49,013 bases of DNA from a bacterium. Its GTDB lineage: Bacteria; UBA9089; JAHJRX01. The stretch lies in the NCBI GenBank assembly GCA_018830565.1, contig JAHJRX010000052.1:1-49013 (forward strand), read 5' to 3'. Shown one piece after another: positions 1 to 9,505 of the stretch. The notes beneath the pieces are model-generated. The model searched no databases, was not told where the DNA came from, and saw only the letters and a list, made by a program, of their open reading frames with translations. The translations under genes and the position numbers were made by a program. Positions within the stretch are counted from its first letter, which is position 1. Every line of letters begins with the position of its first letter.

Positions 1-143
1 TAATATGACTGAAATGTGGAAGATATTCAATGGAAGAGTGGGTCAAGGTTCTCCTGCTCCTCCTTGATAATTTGTCCAGTAAAAGATATGGGTAAAGATA
101 AGTTGATAAAGGGGGAAAGTAGCAAAGCCACAGGGGGATTTAA

Positions 144-365
144 TTGCTTACGCCGGATGAGCGAAAAAATTTAATGGACCATTTTGTCGGCTACAACATT
201 TCACCTGATATGGCGCGGCTTCCCAAAGTTAATCTCTATCTGCATGGCTTTCCAAGCCCGACCATTTTTGAATACGATACACTATCAAGCGAGAAAAAGT
301 GGGACAAAAATTTTGATAATATGATGAAGAAAATCGTAGCTGCTCAATATTTATTCCTTACCTGA
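144..365 (+). pseudogene. Remnant of type I restriction N6-adenine DNA methylase (HsdM)
   Basis: About 73 codons match the segment of HsdM-type methylases between the SAM-binding region and the catalytic motif: GYNISPDMARL, then NLYLHGFPSPTIFEYDTL and SEKKWDKNFD. In intact family members the last FD leads straight into a catalytic NPPF/Y motif; here the frame changes to unrelated residues and stops. An in-frame stop lies immediately before the segment, and the N- and C-terminal parts are missing. I read it as an internal fragment left by deletion of a restriction-modification locus. An unrecognised reading frame enters from the left edge and stops at about base 67; I cannot assign it. Identity as methylase debris is fairly secure; any expression is doubtful. 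Confidence 0.7.
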
Positions 366-403
366 TTGGAGTGATAAGTATCTCGTTTTTGATACTGGCC
401 TAG

Positions 404-440
404 AATCTGTTTTGTAAAATCTTATAATGAGAATGGCTAA
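404..440 (+). repeat. 37-bp dispersed repeat, copy 1
   Basis: The stretch beginning AATCTGTTTTGTAAAATC and ending GAGAATGGCTAA occurs again in reverse orientation at 11948-11984 with a single mismatch. It lies in the intergenic space before the P-type ATPase. The same space (366-647) holds a TATAAT at 473-478 without a convincing -35 box, and nothing else I can identify. Confidence 0.75.
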
Positions 441-647
441 TAATATATATATATATTCACTGTTGGGTATGTTATAATTATGTAAATCGTTGATTTGACT
501 TAAAATATCATTATCGCCACCAAGATAAAACGACTTGTTTAATATAACTTGTTAGGTGCAAGATATAAACAAAATATATTAATCAGTTATCAATGCCCAA
601 TAAATCTCTGAAATATCCGATCTAAAACTACCTCAAAGGAGAGATAG

Positions 648-3317
648 ATGAATTGGTATATAAAAACAATTGATGAGTGCTTGTCGCACTGGCAAACTAA
701 CAAAGTAACAGGGCTTTCCTCAACTGAAGCCTTAAAAAGATTAAAGGAGGCAGGGTCTAATCAATTAAAGGAAAAAAAACGGATTGGTCCTTTGGCAATG
801 TTTCTCCGTCAGTTTACGGACTTTATTATCCTGGTTTTAATAGGAGCGGCTATTATTTCAGGCATACTTGGAGAATGGATTGATTCACTTGCGATTTTAA
901 CTATTGTTGTTTTTAACTCTATTATGGGATTTGCTCAGGAGTTTAAAGCGGAAAAGGCACTTGCTGCCTTAAAAAAGCTGACTGCTCCCACCGCAAAGGT
1001 TATTCGAGATAGCCAGCTTCAGGTTTTACCAACAGTCTCTATTGTGCCGGGGGATATTATTCTTCTTGAAACAGGGGACATTGTCCCCGCAGACCTGAGG
1101 TTAATAGACTCCCAACGGCTGTCTATTGAAGAAGCATCTCTGACCGGTGAATCTGTTCCTGTTTCAAAGGATGCAGGAAGATGCTTTGAAGGAGTGATTA
1201 GCCTTGGAGACCAAAAGAATATGGCCTTTATGAGCACTATTGTTACTGCTGGTAAAGGGATAGGTGTAGCAGTTAAGACAGGAATGCAGACCGAGCTTGG
1301 TAAAATAGCCGATATGGTTCAGTCGGTTGAAAAGGAGTCAACCCCTCTTCAAAGACGGTTAGAACAGTTTGCTAAGTGGTTAGTTTATGTTTGCCTGATC
1401 ATTTGTGTCATTATCTTTGTGGTCGGGATATTGAAACAAGGAAAAATAATAGAGATGTTTCTTACAGCCGTAGCCGTAGCCGTAGCCGCTATACCGGAAG
1501 GATTACCAGCCGCGGTAACCATTACCCTGGCTTTAGGTGTCCAGCAAATGGCGAGAAGACATGCTTTGATAAGAAGATTGCCTTCGGTAGAAACATTAGG
1601 GTGCGTTATGGTTATTTGCTCTGACAAGACAGGCACCTTGACCCAAAATGAGATGACGGTAACAAGAATCTTTACCTTTAACAAGTGGGTTGAATTAACT
1701 GGTGTGGGATATGAGCCTGAAGGTGGATTTTACCAGGAAGCATCTCCTCTTGCCCCTCAACAAGACCAAAGCCTGATGCTCTTGTTAAAAACAAGTTTGT
1801 TATGTAATAATGCTAAGCTATATAAAAATGAGGAAGGTTGGAGAATAATTGGTGACCCAACCGAGGGGGCCTTAATTGTCGCGGCAAAAAAGGCCGGCTT
1901 ATCTCAAGAAGAGGTGCTAAATGAATATGAGCCTTTGGCTGAGATTCCTTTTGATTCAGAACGGAAGATGATGACCACTATTTACAAGGACCCTAATGGA
2001 AAAAGGATTGCCTTTACCAAGGGCGCTCCCGATATCTTGTTAAATCTTTGCAAAGATATCTATAGCCAGGGTGAAACAAGAAGATTAAACGAGGAAGATA
2101 AAACCACTATCCTCCAAGCAAATGAGATATTTGCCTCGCAAGCCCTACGTGTTATCGGGTTTGGATATAGAGAGATTAATGATGAAAAAGACATTGAAAA
2201 AGAGATGACCTTTCTTGGACTAATGGGAATGATTGACCCGCCGCGGGAAGAGGTCAAGTCAGCTATGATTGAATGCAGGACCGCTGGTATAAAAACAGTG
2301 ATGATTACCGGGGACCATAAGATTACCGCCATAGCTATTGCTAAAGAGTTAAACACCTTTGATGAGACAAAGGATATGGCTCTTTCTGGAATAGAGCTTG
2401 ACGCCTTCAGTGATTTAGAATTTGAAAAGATAGTAGAGAAGGTCAAGGTATATGCCCGTGTCTCACCAGCAAATAAGTTAAGGATAGTTAAGGCCTTAAA
2501 GGCAAAGGGATATACCGTCGCTATGACTGGTGATGGTGTTAATGATGCCCCGGCGGTTAAAGAGGCCGATATTGGCATTGCTATGGGTATTACCGGGACA
2601 GATGTGACCAAAGAGGCATCAGATATGATCCTGACAGACGATAATTTTGCCTCTATTGTTGCGGCTATTAAGGAAGGGAGAAGGATTTATGCTAATATTA
2701 AGAAAGCTATCCATTTTTTGATTTCATGTAATATCAGCGAAATACTGGTCATATTTGTGGCCATGATCATCGGAATGCCCCTACCACTTTTAGCCTTGCA
2801 GATATTATGGACAAACTTAGTCACGGATGGACTTCCGGCCTTAGCCCTATCTGTTGAGAAAACAGAGTCAGGAATAATGAAACAACCACCCCGTTCACCA
2901 AAAGAGAAAATCATCACCAAACCCTTAGGCATCTTAATGTTTATTCAGGGAGTAGTCATGGGACTGTGTACCTTGATAGCATATGGAATTTATAATCCCT
3001 ATCAGGATCTGGTAAAGGCAAGAACCGTTGCCTTTACGGTCTTAATCTTATGTCAGAAATTTCATATATTTAATTGTAGAAGTGAGAATGTTTCCTGTTT
3101 TAAGATTGGATTTTTTTCTAACTGGTGGCTAATATGGTCTGTTTTGTTCATCATTCTTACTCAGGTAGCTATTATTTATGTTCCGTACTTACAGCCAATC
3201 TTTAGAACCGTGCCTTTGAACTTAACTGATTGGGGTATAATCTTAGGTATTTCCATTTTACCTTTAGTAATTATGGAGATTTATAAGCTATTTACAAAAT
3301 ACCAAATCCGTAACTAA
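648..3317 (+). CDS. P2A-type calcium-transporting ATPase
   Basis: An 889-residue inner-membrane P-type ATPase predicted to pump Ca2+ out of the cytoplasm using ATP. The actuator motif TGES lies near residue 165, the phosphorylated aspartate is D326 in DKTGTLT, and the hinge motif TGDGVNDAP is at 627-635. Calcium ligands known from SERCA align one for one: E284 in M4 (IPEGLP), N695 and E698 in M5, N723, T726 and D727 in M6, and E813 in M8 (SEN). Both calcium sites therefore look complete, unlike PMR1/PMCA pumps with one site. The start follows AAAGGAGAG at good spacing. It reads in the same direction as the PHP gene 47 bases downstream. Mn2+ transport is the main alternative. Confidence 0.93.
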   Translation: MNWYIKTIDECLSHWQTNKVTGLSSTEALKRLKEAGSNQLKEKKRIGPLAMFLRQFTDFIILVLIGAAIISGILGEWIDSLAILTIVVFNSIMGFAQEFKAEKALAALKKLTAPTAKVIRDSQLQVLPTVSIVPGDIILLETGDIVPADLRLIDSQRLSIEEASLTGESVPVSKDAGRCFEGVISLGDQKNMAFMSTIVTAGKGIGVAVKTGMQTELGKIADMVQSVEKESTPLQRRLEQFAKWLVYVCLIICVIIFVVGILKQGKIIEMFLTAVAVAVAAIPEGLPAAVTITLALGVQQMARRHALIRRLPSVETLGCVMVICSDKTGTLTQNEMTVTRIFTFNKWVELTGVGYEPEGGFYQEASPLAPQQDQSLMLLLKTSLLCNNAKLYKNEEGWRIIGDPTEGALIVAAKKAGLSQEEVLNEYEPLAEIPFDSERKMMTTIYKDPNGKRIAFTKGAPDILLNLCKDIYSQGETRRLNEEDKTTILQANEIFASQALRVIGFGYREINDEKDIEKEMTFLGLMGMIDPPREEVKSAMIECRTAGIKTVMITGDHKITAIAIAKELNTFDETKDMALSGIELDAFSDLEFEKIVEKVKVYARVSPANKLRIVKALKAKGYTVAMTGDGVNDAPAVKEADIGIAMGITGTDVTKEASDMILTDDNFASIVAAIKEGRRIYANIKKAIHFLISCNISEILVIFVAMIIGMPLPLLALQILWTNLVTDGLPALALSVEKTESGIMKQPPRSPKEKIITKPLGILMFIQGVVMGLCTLIAYGIYNPYQDLVKARTVAFTVLILCQKFHIFNCRSENVSCFKIGFFSNWWLIWSVLFIILTQVAIIYVPYLQPIFRTVPLNLTDWGIILGISILPLVIMEIYKLFTKYQIRN

Positions 3318-3364
3318 GATTAATCATAAAGATACGAACATTAAGACTAGTAGAAGGAAGACTA

Positions 3365-4171
3365 ATGGAAATAGCCGGACTCTTTCATGTTCATTCTGTT
3401 TATTCGTATGATGGTGAACTTTCTTTAGAAGAAATTATTGCTTTGGCTCAAAAGCATAAATATAGATTTGTCGTCTTAAATGAGCACCCCAACGAGTTTA
3501 GTCAAGAGAAATATAAAGAACTATTAGCTAATTGCCAACGATTATCGAGTCAGGATTTTTGCTTATTACCAGGGATGGAATTTGCTTGTGATAATAACTG
3601 TTTGCATATTTTAGCTTTAGGTTTACAAGATCTTACTTTTGAAAATGATCCAGTTAAGATCTTAGACTTTATAAGAAGTCAAGGTGGTTTAGCTATCTTA
3701 GCCCATCCCTACAGAAAGGAAGCTTATAAATTAACCAGTCATCTTTTGTCTAAATTTGCAGGCATAGAAATATGGAATGCAAGGGAAGATGGTAAAGGTA
3801 TGCCTAAGTTTCAAAATATTAAGATGTTACGAAGATTGAGAAGAGAAGGATATAAACTTTTAGGCTTTGGAGGATTAGATCTTCACAACTTAAAAGATTT
3901 TGGATTGGTGAAAACCATTGTAAAAGTTAAAGATCTCTCTGCTGAGAATTTATTAAAAGCTTTCAAAGAAGGAAATTTTTATATTAAGAAGGGTATTTTT
4001 GCTGTTGATAGTCAAGGAAATATAAAGTATTTAGGGGAATATTTTTACATACTTAGCCGCTTTTTATATGCTTCTTTTAAAAACATCGCTAAATTGATAG
4101 AAAAGCTTTTCCAGCTTCTCAAGATTAAACCTCCTGAATTTATGATGAAGATAGCTCGCAAGTTATTTTAG
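3365..4171 (+). CDS. PHP-domain metal-dependent phosphoesterase
   Basis: A 268-residue cytoplasmic protein of the PHP superfamily (metal-dependent phosphoesterases; relatives include the TrpH/YciV nucleotidases and the PHP domain of DnaE). It opens with the metal-binding HVH at residues 8-10 followed by SVYSYDGE, then has NEHPNEF, ILAHPYR and GGLDLHN, which correspond to the later PHP metal-ligand motifs. A basic amphipathic tail follows about residue 220. The substrate cannot be told from sequence; hydrolysis of nucleotides or short oligonucleotides is the family norm. It follows the calcium ATPase on the same strand and ends before a repeat cluster. Confidence 0.85.
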   Translation: MEIAGLFHVHSVYSYDGELSLEEIIALAQKHKYRFVVLNEHPNEFSQEKYKELLANCQRLSSQDFCLLPGMEFACDNNCLHILALGLQDLTFENDPVKILDFIRSQGGLAILAHPYRKEAYKLTSHLLSKFAGIEIWNAREDGKGMPKFQNIKMLRRLRREGYKLLGFGGLDLHNLKDFGLVKTIVKVKDLSAENLLKAFKEGNFYIKKGIFAVDSQGNIKYLGEYFYILSRFLYASFKNIAKLIEKLFQLLKIKPPEFMMKIARKLF

Positions 4172-4224
4172 ATCTACCAGCTATATTAACCACCATTACA
4201 GCACTTATATGCAATCCATTAATT

Positions 4225-4382
4225 AAGTTGACATACCTCGTAGGGAAAATCCACCCCCCTACCCCCGCCAGCGGGGGACAGCCTCGTGAATGTCCATTGT
4301 TTCGTTGCCTTTTCGGACAAGGACAAGCCTATCCCCCGCTGGCGGGGGTAGGGGGGTGGAAATACAACTATTATGTCAAGTT
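4225..4382. repeat. Nested inverted repeat with GC-rich palindromic arms
   Basis: Outer arms AAGTTGACATA (4225-4235) and TATGTCAAGTT (4372-4382) are inverted with one mismatch. Inside them are two oppositely oriented copies of a GC-rich block (4251-4278 and 4330-4359) whose core CCCCCGCCAGCGGGGG is itself a near-palindrome. The whole unit can fold into one long hairpin of about 160 bases between the convergent PHP and secA genes. A third single copy of the GC-rich block is at 15789-15817. Such blocks resemble REP-type elements; transcription termination between convergent genes is possible. Confidence 0.8.
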
Positions 4383-4392
4383 ATTTATCAGA

Positions 4393-4506
4393 TAGCACTT
4401 ATTAACCAAAATTTGACATAGAGCAAATTAATTTGAGGGCAAACAAGTTTATCTTTTATTGCTCGGCATTATTTCCTATGTCTAGTTTTCGTTAATAACT
4501 ACTATA
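4393..4506. mobile_element. MITE-like element, copy A
   Basis: A ~115 bp element with terminal inverted repeats. One end reads TAGCACTTATTAA and continues through TTGACATAGAGC; the other ends TTTTCGTTAATAACTACTA. The interior contains AGTTTATCTTTTATTGCTCG. It has no coding capacity and belongs to the same family as copies at 8664, 25162, 31681, 40441 and 44146. It abuts the 3' end of secA. Confidence 0.85.
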
Positions 4507-4511
4507 ATTAC

Positions 4512-7001
4512 TTACTTTCCATGACAATGTTTATACTTTCTTCCACTTCCACAATAGCAGAGGTCATTGCGCCCCATCTTTTTATTCTTTAAAACTTCCT
4601 CAGATTCTAAAGAGATCTCTTCAAGAGAGGCGGATGAAGTTCTCGGTTTAGAAGCAACTTCTACTTTAAATAGATACTCCATAATCTCTTCTTTGATCTT
4701 ATAAATTAGCCCTTCAAACATCTGGAAAGCTTCTCTTTTATATTCAACTAAAGGATCTTTATGGCCGTAAGCTCGCAAACCAATACCTTCTTTTAGGCAA
4801 TCCATACCGTAAAGATGATCCTTCCAATGAGAATCAACAATTTGGAGCATAATCATTCTTTCGATGTTATTCATTAATTCCTTGTCGATGCTCTCTTTTT
4901 TGTTTTGATAAAAGCTAATCATAAAATTTGATACTTCTTCTTTTAATTTTTGAGAATCTTGTAATTCGTGGTTAAACTTAAGTTTTTGAAAATTTGTATT
5001 AGTAAGCTGGGATATCTTTTCTTTTAAAGTCTTAATTTCCCACTCTTCAGAATAAAGATCAGAAGGACAATATAAATCTACTAAACTTTCTACATTTTCC
5101 TCGATAAGTTCTTTGATATGTTCCCATAAATCTTCTTCCTCTAAAATAGCATCTCTTTCCCGGTAAATAACTCTTCTTTGTTCATTCATGACATCATCGT
5201 ACTCTAAAAGTCTTTTTCGAATATCAAAATTATAGTATTCTACTTGCTTTTGAGCTCTTTCAATAGCTTTAGTTACTAAATTGTGCTCTATGGGTTGATC
5301 TTCAGGAATATTTAGCCTACCCATAAGATTAGAGATCCGCTCACTCCCAAAAAGTCGCATCAGGTTATCTTCTAAGGAGAGATAAAATCGAGAAGAACCT
5401 GGATCCCCTTGTCTACCAGAACGACCTCGTAGTTGGTTGTCAATTCTTCGAGCCTCATGCCTTTCGGTGCCAATAATATGTAGTCCTCCTAATTCAACTA
5501 CTCCTTTTTCTAAGACAATATCGGTACCCCGACCCGCCATATTAGTAGCAATAGTTATTGCATTTTTTCGCCCTGCTAAAGCTATAATTTGAGCTTCTTT
5601 TTCATGATATTTAGCATTTAGAACTTGATGAGGAACACTTTTTTTACTTAGCATCTTACTAAGCCTTTCTGATTTTTCTACAGAAATGGTGCCTACTAAG
5701 GCTGGCTGACCTTTTTGGTATAATTCTTCAATCTCCTTAGCAATATTCTTAAACTTTTCTTTTTCTGTTTTATAGATAGCATCAGGATAGTCATGGCGGA
5801 TCATCGGTTTATTGGTAGGCATAACTACTACCTCTAATTTATAAATTTTGTCAAATTCTTCAGCTTCGGTATCGGCAGTTCCAGTCATTCCAGCTAATTT
5901 TTCATATAATCTAAAGTAATTTTGAAAAGTTATGGTCGCTAAGGTTTGGTTTTCTTTAGCAATCTTGACCATTTCTTTAGCTTCTAAGGCTTGATGGAGA
6001 CCTTCGCTATATCGTCTTCCCGGCATAAGTCGTCCTGTAAATTCATCGACAATAATTACTTCACCATCTTTGACAATATAATCTACCTCATTTTTAAATA
6101 AATAATGAGCTTTTAAAGCTTGAATGATATGATGAACCACCTCGATATTTTTAGGGTTAAACAAATTACTAATCCCTAATAATCTTTCTGCTTTTTTTAC
6201 GCCCTCTTCCGCAAGAGAGACTGTTTTTGTTTTTTCATCGATTTGAAAGTCAGCTTCTATCTTAAATTTAGGAACAAGCCGGTTAATAGTATAGTATTTA
6301 TCGGTAGACTCTTCGGTAGGCCCAGAAATGATTAAAGGGGTTCGAGCTTCATCAATTAAGATGCTATCTACTTCATCCACAATTGCATAAAAATGCCCTC
6401 TTTGGACTTTTAACTCTATGTTAGGGACCATGTTATCTCGTAAGTAATCAAAACCAAACTCATTATTAGTACCATAAGTAACATCATCACGATAAGCTAA
6501 TCTTCGTTCTTTATACCCCATATCATGTTGGACAACACCTACCTTAAGCCCTAAAAATTCATATATTGGTCCCATCCAATGAGCATCTCGACGGGCTAAA
6601 TAATCATTTACGGTAATTACATGGACTCCTCTCTCTAAAAGAGCATTTAAATACACCGCCAAAGTAGCCACCAAAGTCTTACCTTCTCCTGTCTTCATCT
6701 CGGCTATCTTTCCTTGATGAAGAACAATGCCTCCCATAATTTGGACATCAAAATGGCGCATAGAGAGAGTTCTTTTAGAAACTTCTCTCACTACTTCAAA
6801 TGCTTCTGGTAAAATATCTTCTAAAGTTTCTCCTTTTTTTAATCTTTCTTTAAATTCTACAGTCTTATTCTTTAAAACTTGATCTGAGATTTTTGAAAAT
6901 TCCTCTTCCCATTGATTAACTTCTTCCACCACCGGGGTAAGTTTTGCCAGATCTCTTTCTTGTTTGGTGCCAAATATTTTTTTAAGAATTAATTCCAACA
7001 T
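4512..7001 (-). CDS. secA: Preprotein translocase ATPase SecA
   Basis: An 829-residue SecA, the motor that drives unfolded preproteins through SecYEG at the inner membrane. Walker A is MKTGEGKT at 102-109 and the DEAD-type Walker B is DEVD at 209-212. [10 protein letters not shown] and the [10 protein letters not shown] motif of the second helicase domain are present. The C-terminus carries the zinc and SecB-binding tail with C815, C817, C826 and H827. It is somewhat shorter than the E. coli protein (901) but has every domain. Its start overlaps the 3' end of the alkyltransferase gene by 20 bases, suggesting translational coupling. It fits with the YidC/YidD/Jag genes a few kb upstream on the same strand. 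Confidence 0.98.
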   Translation of the reverse strand: MLELILKKIFGTKQERDLAKLTPVVEEVNQWEEEFSKISDQVLKNKTVEFKERLKKGETLEDILPEAFEVVREVSKRTLSMRHFDVQIMGGIVLHQGKIAEMKTGEGKTLVATLAVYLNALLERGVHVITVNDYLARRDAHWMGPIYEFLGLKVGVVQHDMGYKERRLAYRDDVTYGTNNEFGFDYLRDNMVPNIELKVQRGHFYAIVDEVDSILIDEARTPLIISGPTEESTDKYYTINRLVPKFKIEADFQIDEKTKTVSLAEEGVKKAERLLGISNLFNPKNIEVVHHIIQALKAHYLFKNEVDYIVKDGEVIIVDEFTGRLMPGRRYSEGLHQALEAKEMVKIAKENQTLATITFQNYFRLYEKLAGMTGTADTEAEEFDKIYKLEVVVMPTNKPMIRHDYPDAIYKTEKEKFKNIAKEIEELYQKGQPALVGTISVEKSERLSKMLSKKSVPHQVLNAKYHEKEAQIIALAGRKNAITIATNMAGRGTDIVLEKGVVELGGLHIIGTERHEARRIDNQLRGRSGRQGDPGSSRFYLSLEDNLMRLFGSERISNLMGRLNIPEDQPIEHNLVTKAIERAQKQVEYYNFDIRKRLLEYDDVMNEQRRVIYRERDAILEEEDLWEHIKELIEENVESLVDLYCPSDLYSEEWEIKTLKEKISQLTNTNFQKLKFNHELQDSQKLKEEVSNFMISFYQNKKESIDKELMNNIERMIMLQIVDSHWKDHLYGMDCLKEGIGLRAYGHKDPLVEYKREAFQMFEGLIYKIKEEIMEYLFKVEVASKPRTSSASLEEISLESEEVLKNKKMGRNDLCYCGSGRKYKHCHGK

Positions 7002-7476
7002 TTTTTTGCTCCAAGGTTAATAATCTCTTCTTCCAGTCTAAGCCACCGGAAAAACCACCCAGCTTTCCGTCTTCTTTAATTACTCGATGGCAAGGAATAA
7101 TAATAGGCAAGGGATTATTATGTAAAGCTTGTCCTACTGCTTGGTAGGCTTTGTCTTTCCCAATCTGGATAGCTACCCATTTGTAACTTCTTGTTTCTCC
7201 GTATGGAATATCTAAAGTAGCCATCAAAACTTTTTTCTGAAATTCACTTATCCTTGAAAAATCAAGTTTATAATCTCTAAAAAGTATACTCTTGCCTTTA
7301 AAGTAGTTTTTTAAATCTTCTTCTAATCTTAGATCTGATCTTTGAGTTAAATTTTCTATCTCTTTTGTTAACTCTTCTAATTTAGAAGAAAGTTTCACAA
7401 ATTTAAGTCCTTCTTCAGAATAAAGAATAAAAATTCCTCTCTGATGGGCATTTAAGGTAGTGTAGTATGTATTCAT
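6982..7476 (-). CDS. ogt: Methylated-DNA--protein-cysteine S-methyltransferase
   Basis: A 164-residue O6-alkylguanine-DNA alkyltransferase that repairs O6-methylguanine by moving the alkyl group to its own cysteine. The active site is PCHRV at 128-132 with acceptor C129. The DNA-binding helix region with PYGETRSY lies just before it, and the [11 protein letters not shown] substrate loop follows. Length is typical of the Ogt/MGMT class without an AraC-type DNA-binding domain. It is flanked by the M48 protease (30 bases upstream) and secA (20-base overlap), so all three are probably one transcript. I see no alkyl-damage operator. Confidence 0.93.
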   Translation of the reverse strand: MNTYYTTLNAHQRGIFILYSEEGLKFVKLSSKLEELTKEIENLTQRSDLRLEEDLKNYFKGKSILFRDYKLDFSRISEFQKKVLMATLDIPYGETRSYKWVAIQIGKDKAYQAVGQALHNNPLPIIIPCHRVIKEDGKLGGFSGGLDWKKRLLTLEQKNVGINS

Positions 7477-7505
7477 GATAGTTAAAAAGCTACTATGATG
7501 AAAAA

Positions 7506-8639
7506 CTATTTAACTTTAATTAAGCTATACCCCATCTTTATTCTTTTTAGAAGAGAAGGATGGCTAAAGAAATATGCTTCGATAAAAGGATGGACTTTGA
7601 TTTCAGAAAGATTTTGATCACCTAAGGCAATCATACTACTTATAAAAGAGAGAGGATTTAAAGTAACCTCTAAAGCAAATTTATCGGCATTCTTTTCCAT
7701 TATTCGAGAAATACTATTCTTTAAAGGTAAAAAGATAAAGGAAATGATAGAAAAAGAAAGAATTAATAAGGGTAGGTTAGCAATATTCGATACTTCGGAA
7801 AGACCAAATAAAGCTCCTAAATACTTTAAAGAAAGATTTACCAAGTAAAAACAGACAAAAGAAGCAATCGCTTCTACGCCTATTAACTTCCAAAGATGTT
7901 CATAATAATGATGCCCTAATTCATGAGCAAAGACGACTTCTATTTCATCATGGCTAAATTTTTCTAGAAGAGTATCACTTAAGATCACACAACGTGTATT
8001 TCCTATACCTGTTAAGCCAGCATTGGCTTTCTTGGTCTCTTTACTGAGATTAATCTTATAAACATTCTTGACAGAAATATTCATTTTTTGGCATAAATTA
8101 ATAAGCTTATTTCTTAAAATTTCATCTTCTATCGGAATTAGTTTATAAAAAAGAGGAATTAAGATCAAGGGGGCCAAGTGACTAAGAATGATGCTAAAAA
8201 ATGTAAAGATTATCGAAGTATAAACCCACCAAAAATTTGGATAACCTCGTAAGAAGTAGTAAATAGTCTCAATAAGTATTAACCCAACGACCAGAGAAAC
8301 AATAGTCTTTTTAATATTTTCTAAAATCCAAGCAGGAATACTTTGATTGGAAAGATTAAACTTATGCTCTACTACGAAACTTACATGAAAATCAGTAGGT
8401 AAGGTAATAAGGTTAAACAAGATTAAAACAATAAAGAAATAAGCAGCATTAAGCAGCCAATCTTTTTCTAGATATGAAGAAAGAGTACCCTCTAACCAAA
8501 GAGAAGCCTCGCTAATTAAGAAAACAAGGAGCAGAACTAGATAGAGGATGGAATAGATAATATTAAGTTTCCGGCAAAGTTTAGAATATTCCTTGGCTGT
8601 TTTTCTTTTATGAATATTAAACTTTCGAGATACCTTCAT
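7506..8639 (-). CDS. M48-family membrane zinc metalloprotease (Ste24/CAAX protease 1-like)
   Basis: A 377-residue multi-pass membrane protease. The zinc motif HELGHH is at 239-244 and the third ligand is E315 in EKNADKFA, with the conserved aspartate at 319. Hydrophobic segments near residues 28-45, 62-80, 110-130 and 140-165 come before the catalytic site, and two more follow around 255-275 and 285-307. This resembles the multi-helix Ste24 type rather than the shorter HtpX. Bacterial relatives act in membrane-protein quality control or peptide processing; the substrate here is unknown. It is the first gene of the probable M48-ogt-secA unit; a MITE copy lies upstream. Confidence 0.88.
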   Translation of the reverse strand: MKVSRKFNIHKRKTAKEYSKLCRKLNIIYSILYLVLLLVFLISEASLWLEGTLSSYLEKDWLLNAAYFFIVLILFNLITLPTDFHVSFVVEHKFNLSNQSIPAWILENIKKTIVSLVVGLILIETIYYFLRGYPNFWWVYTSIIFTFFSIILSHLAPLILIPLFYKLIPIEDEILRNKLINLCQKMNISVKNVYKINLSKETKKANAGLTGIGNTRCVILSDTLLEKFSHDEIEVVFAHELGHHYYEHLWKLIGVEAIASFVCFYLVNLSLKYLGALFGLSEVSNIANLPLLILSFSIISFIFLPLKNSISRIMEKNADKFALEVTLNPLSFISSMIALGDQNLSEIKVHPFIEAYFFSHPSLLKRIKMGYSLIKVK

Positions 8640-8663
8640 CTTTTTTATAAATATTAATCTTCA

Positions 8664-8779
8664 TATAGTAGTTATTAACGAAAACCTTATATAGGAAATA
8701 ATACCAAGCAATAAAAGATAAACTCGTTGGCACTCAAATTAATTTGCTCTATGTCAAATTTTCATTAATAAGTGTTATA
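8664..8779. mobile_element. MITE-like element, copy B
   Basis: Same family as copy A, in the opposite orientation. It starts TATAGTAGTTATTAACG, contains AATAAAAGATAAACTCG, and ends TTCATTAATAAGTGTTATA. The left end is the TAGTAG variant and the right end the AAGTG(C/T)TATA variant. It lies between jag and the M48 protease gene. Confidence 0.85.
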
Positions 8780-8823
8780 AGTCGGTAACCATTAGTTAAT
8801 ACTTACGAATTTTCGAGATATCT

Positions 8824-9453
8824 TTATCTTTTTTTAGGAGTAATTATCACTCTTCGATTTATACCCTCCCCTATGCTCTCAGTCGCTACAAATCTGTGAT
8901 CTTGTAAAGCAGCATGAATTGTCCTTCTATCCTCAACATTCATAGGCTCAAGGCTTAAATCTCTTTTTGTCTTATCAACCTTATTGGCTAAACGGTAAGC
9001 TAAGTTTCTTAAAGTATCCTCTCTTCTTTTTCGATAATCTTCGGTATCAATAATAATTTTCCCCCATAATTGATCTTTTTTATCTTTATTAATTAATAAA
9101 TTAACCAAATACTGAAGAGAATTTAAGGTTTGACCTCTCTTCCCAATAATAATTTTACTATCCGAAGTTTCAATATTTATTAAAATAGCTTCTTTTTCAT
9201 CCTTAACTTCTATTTTAGCTTCTATCTTCATCAACTCTAGAATTTTACTAACCAGCTCTACCGCTACCTTGCTTGTCTTGCGATCAACGATAACTCTTAT
9301 TTTAGCTGGCTTAGAACCTACCAAGCCAAATAAGCCCCTGCTACCTTCATCTAAAATTTCTATCTTAGCTTCTTCTCTGGTAATGCCAAGCTTTTTTAAA
9401 GCTTCCTCAATCGCTTCCTCTGTAGTTCTTCCTTCTTGTTCCAAAGTTTTCAT
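8824..9453 (-). CDS. jag: RNA-binding protein KhpB/Jag (SpoIIIJ-associated)
   Basis: A 209-residue RNA-binding protein. Residues 1-50 form the Jag_N domain (EQEGRTTEEAIEEALKKLG, then GSRGLFGLVG). A KH domain covers roughly 75-150 with the IIGKRGQTLNSLQYL signature, and an R3H domain follows, ending in the RRVIITPK tail. KhpB pairs with KhpA in other bacteria and affects division and envelope synthesis. The start follows AGGAGGTTATA. It is the last gene of the rpmH-rnpA-yidD-yidC-jag cluster, its standard position. Confidence 0.94.
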   Translation of the reverse strand: MKTLEQEGRTTEEAIEEALKKLGITREEAKIEILDEGSRGLFGLVGSKPAKIRVIVDRKTSKVAVELVSKILELMKIEAKIEVKDEKEAILINIETSDSKIIIGKRGQTLNSLQYLVNLLINKDKKDQLWGKIIIDTEDYRKRREDTLRNLAYRLANKVDKTKRDLSLEPMNVEDRRTIHAALQDHRFVATESIGEGINRRVIITPKKR

Positions 9454-9505
9454 TATAACCTCCTCCTAGAAATTTCATTTTCCTCCTAAAGATTTAACTT
9501 CCCTC

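Noticed and set aside
2060-2611. 183-codon minus-strand open frame within the calcium ATPase gene
   Set aside because: It lies opposite a clearly conserved gene, shows no domain, and its serine- and isoleucine-rich composition mirrors the complementary strand.
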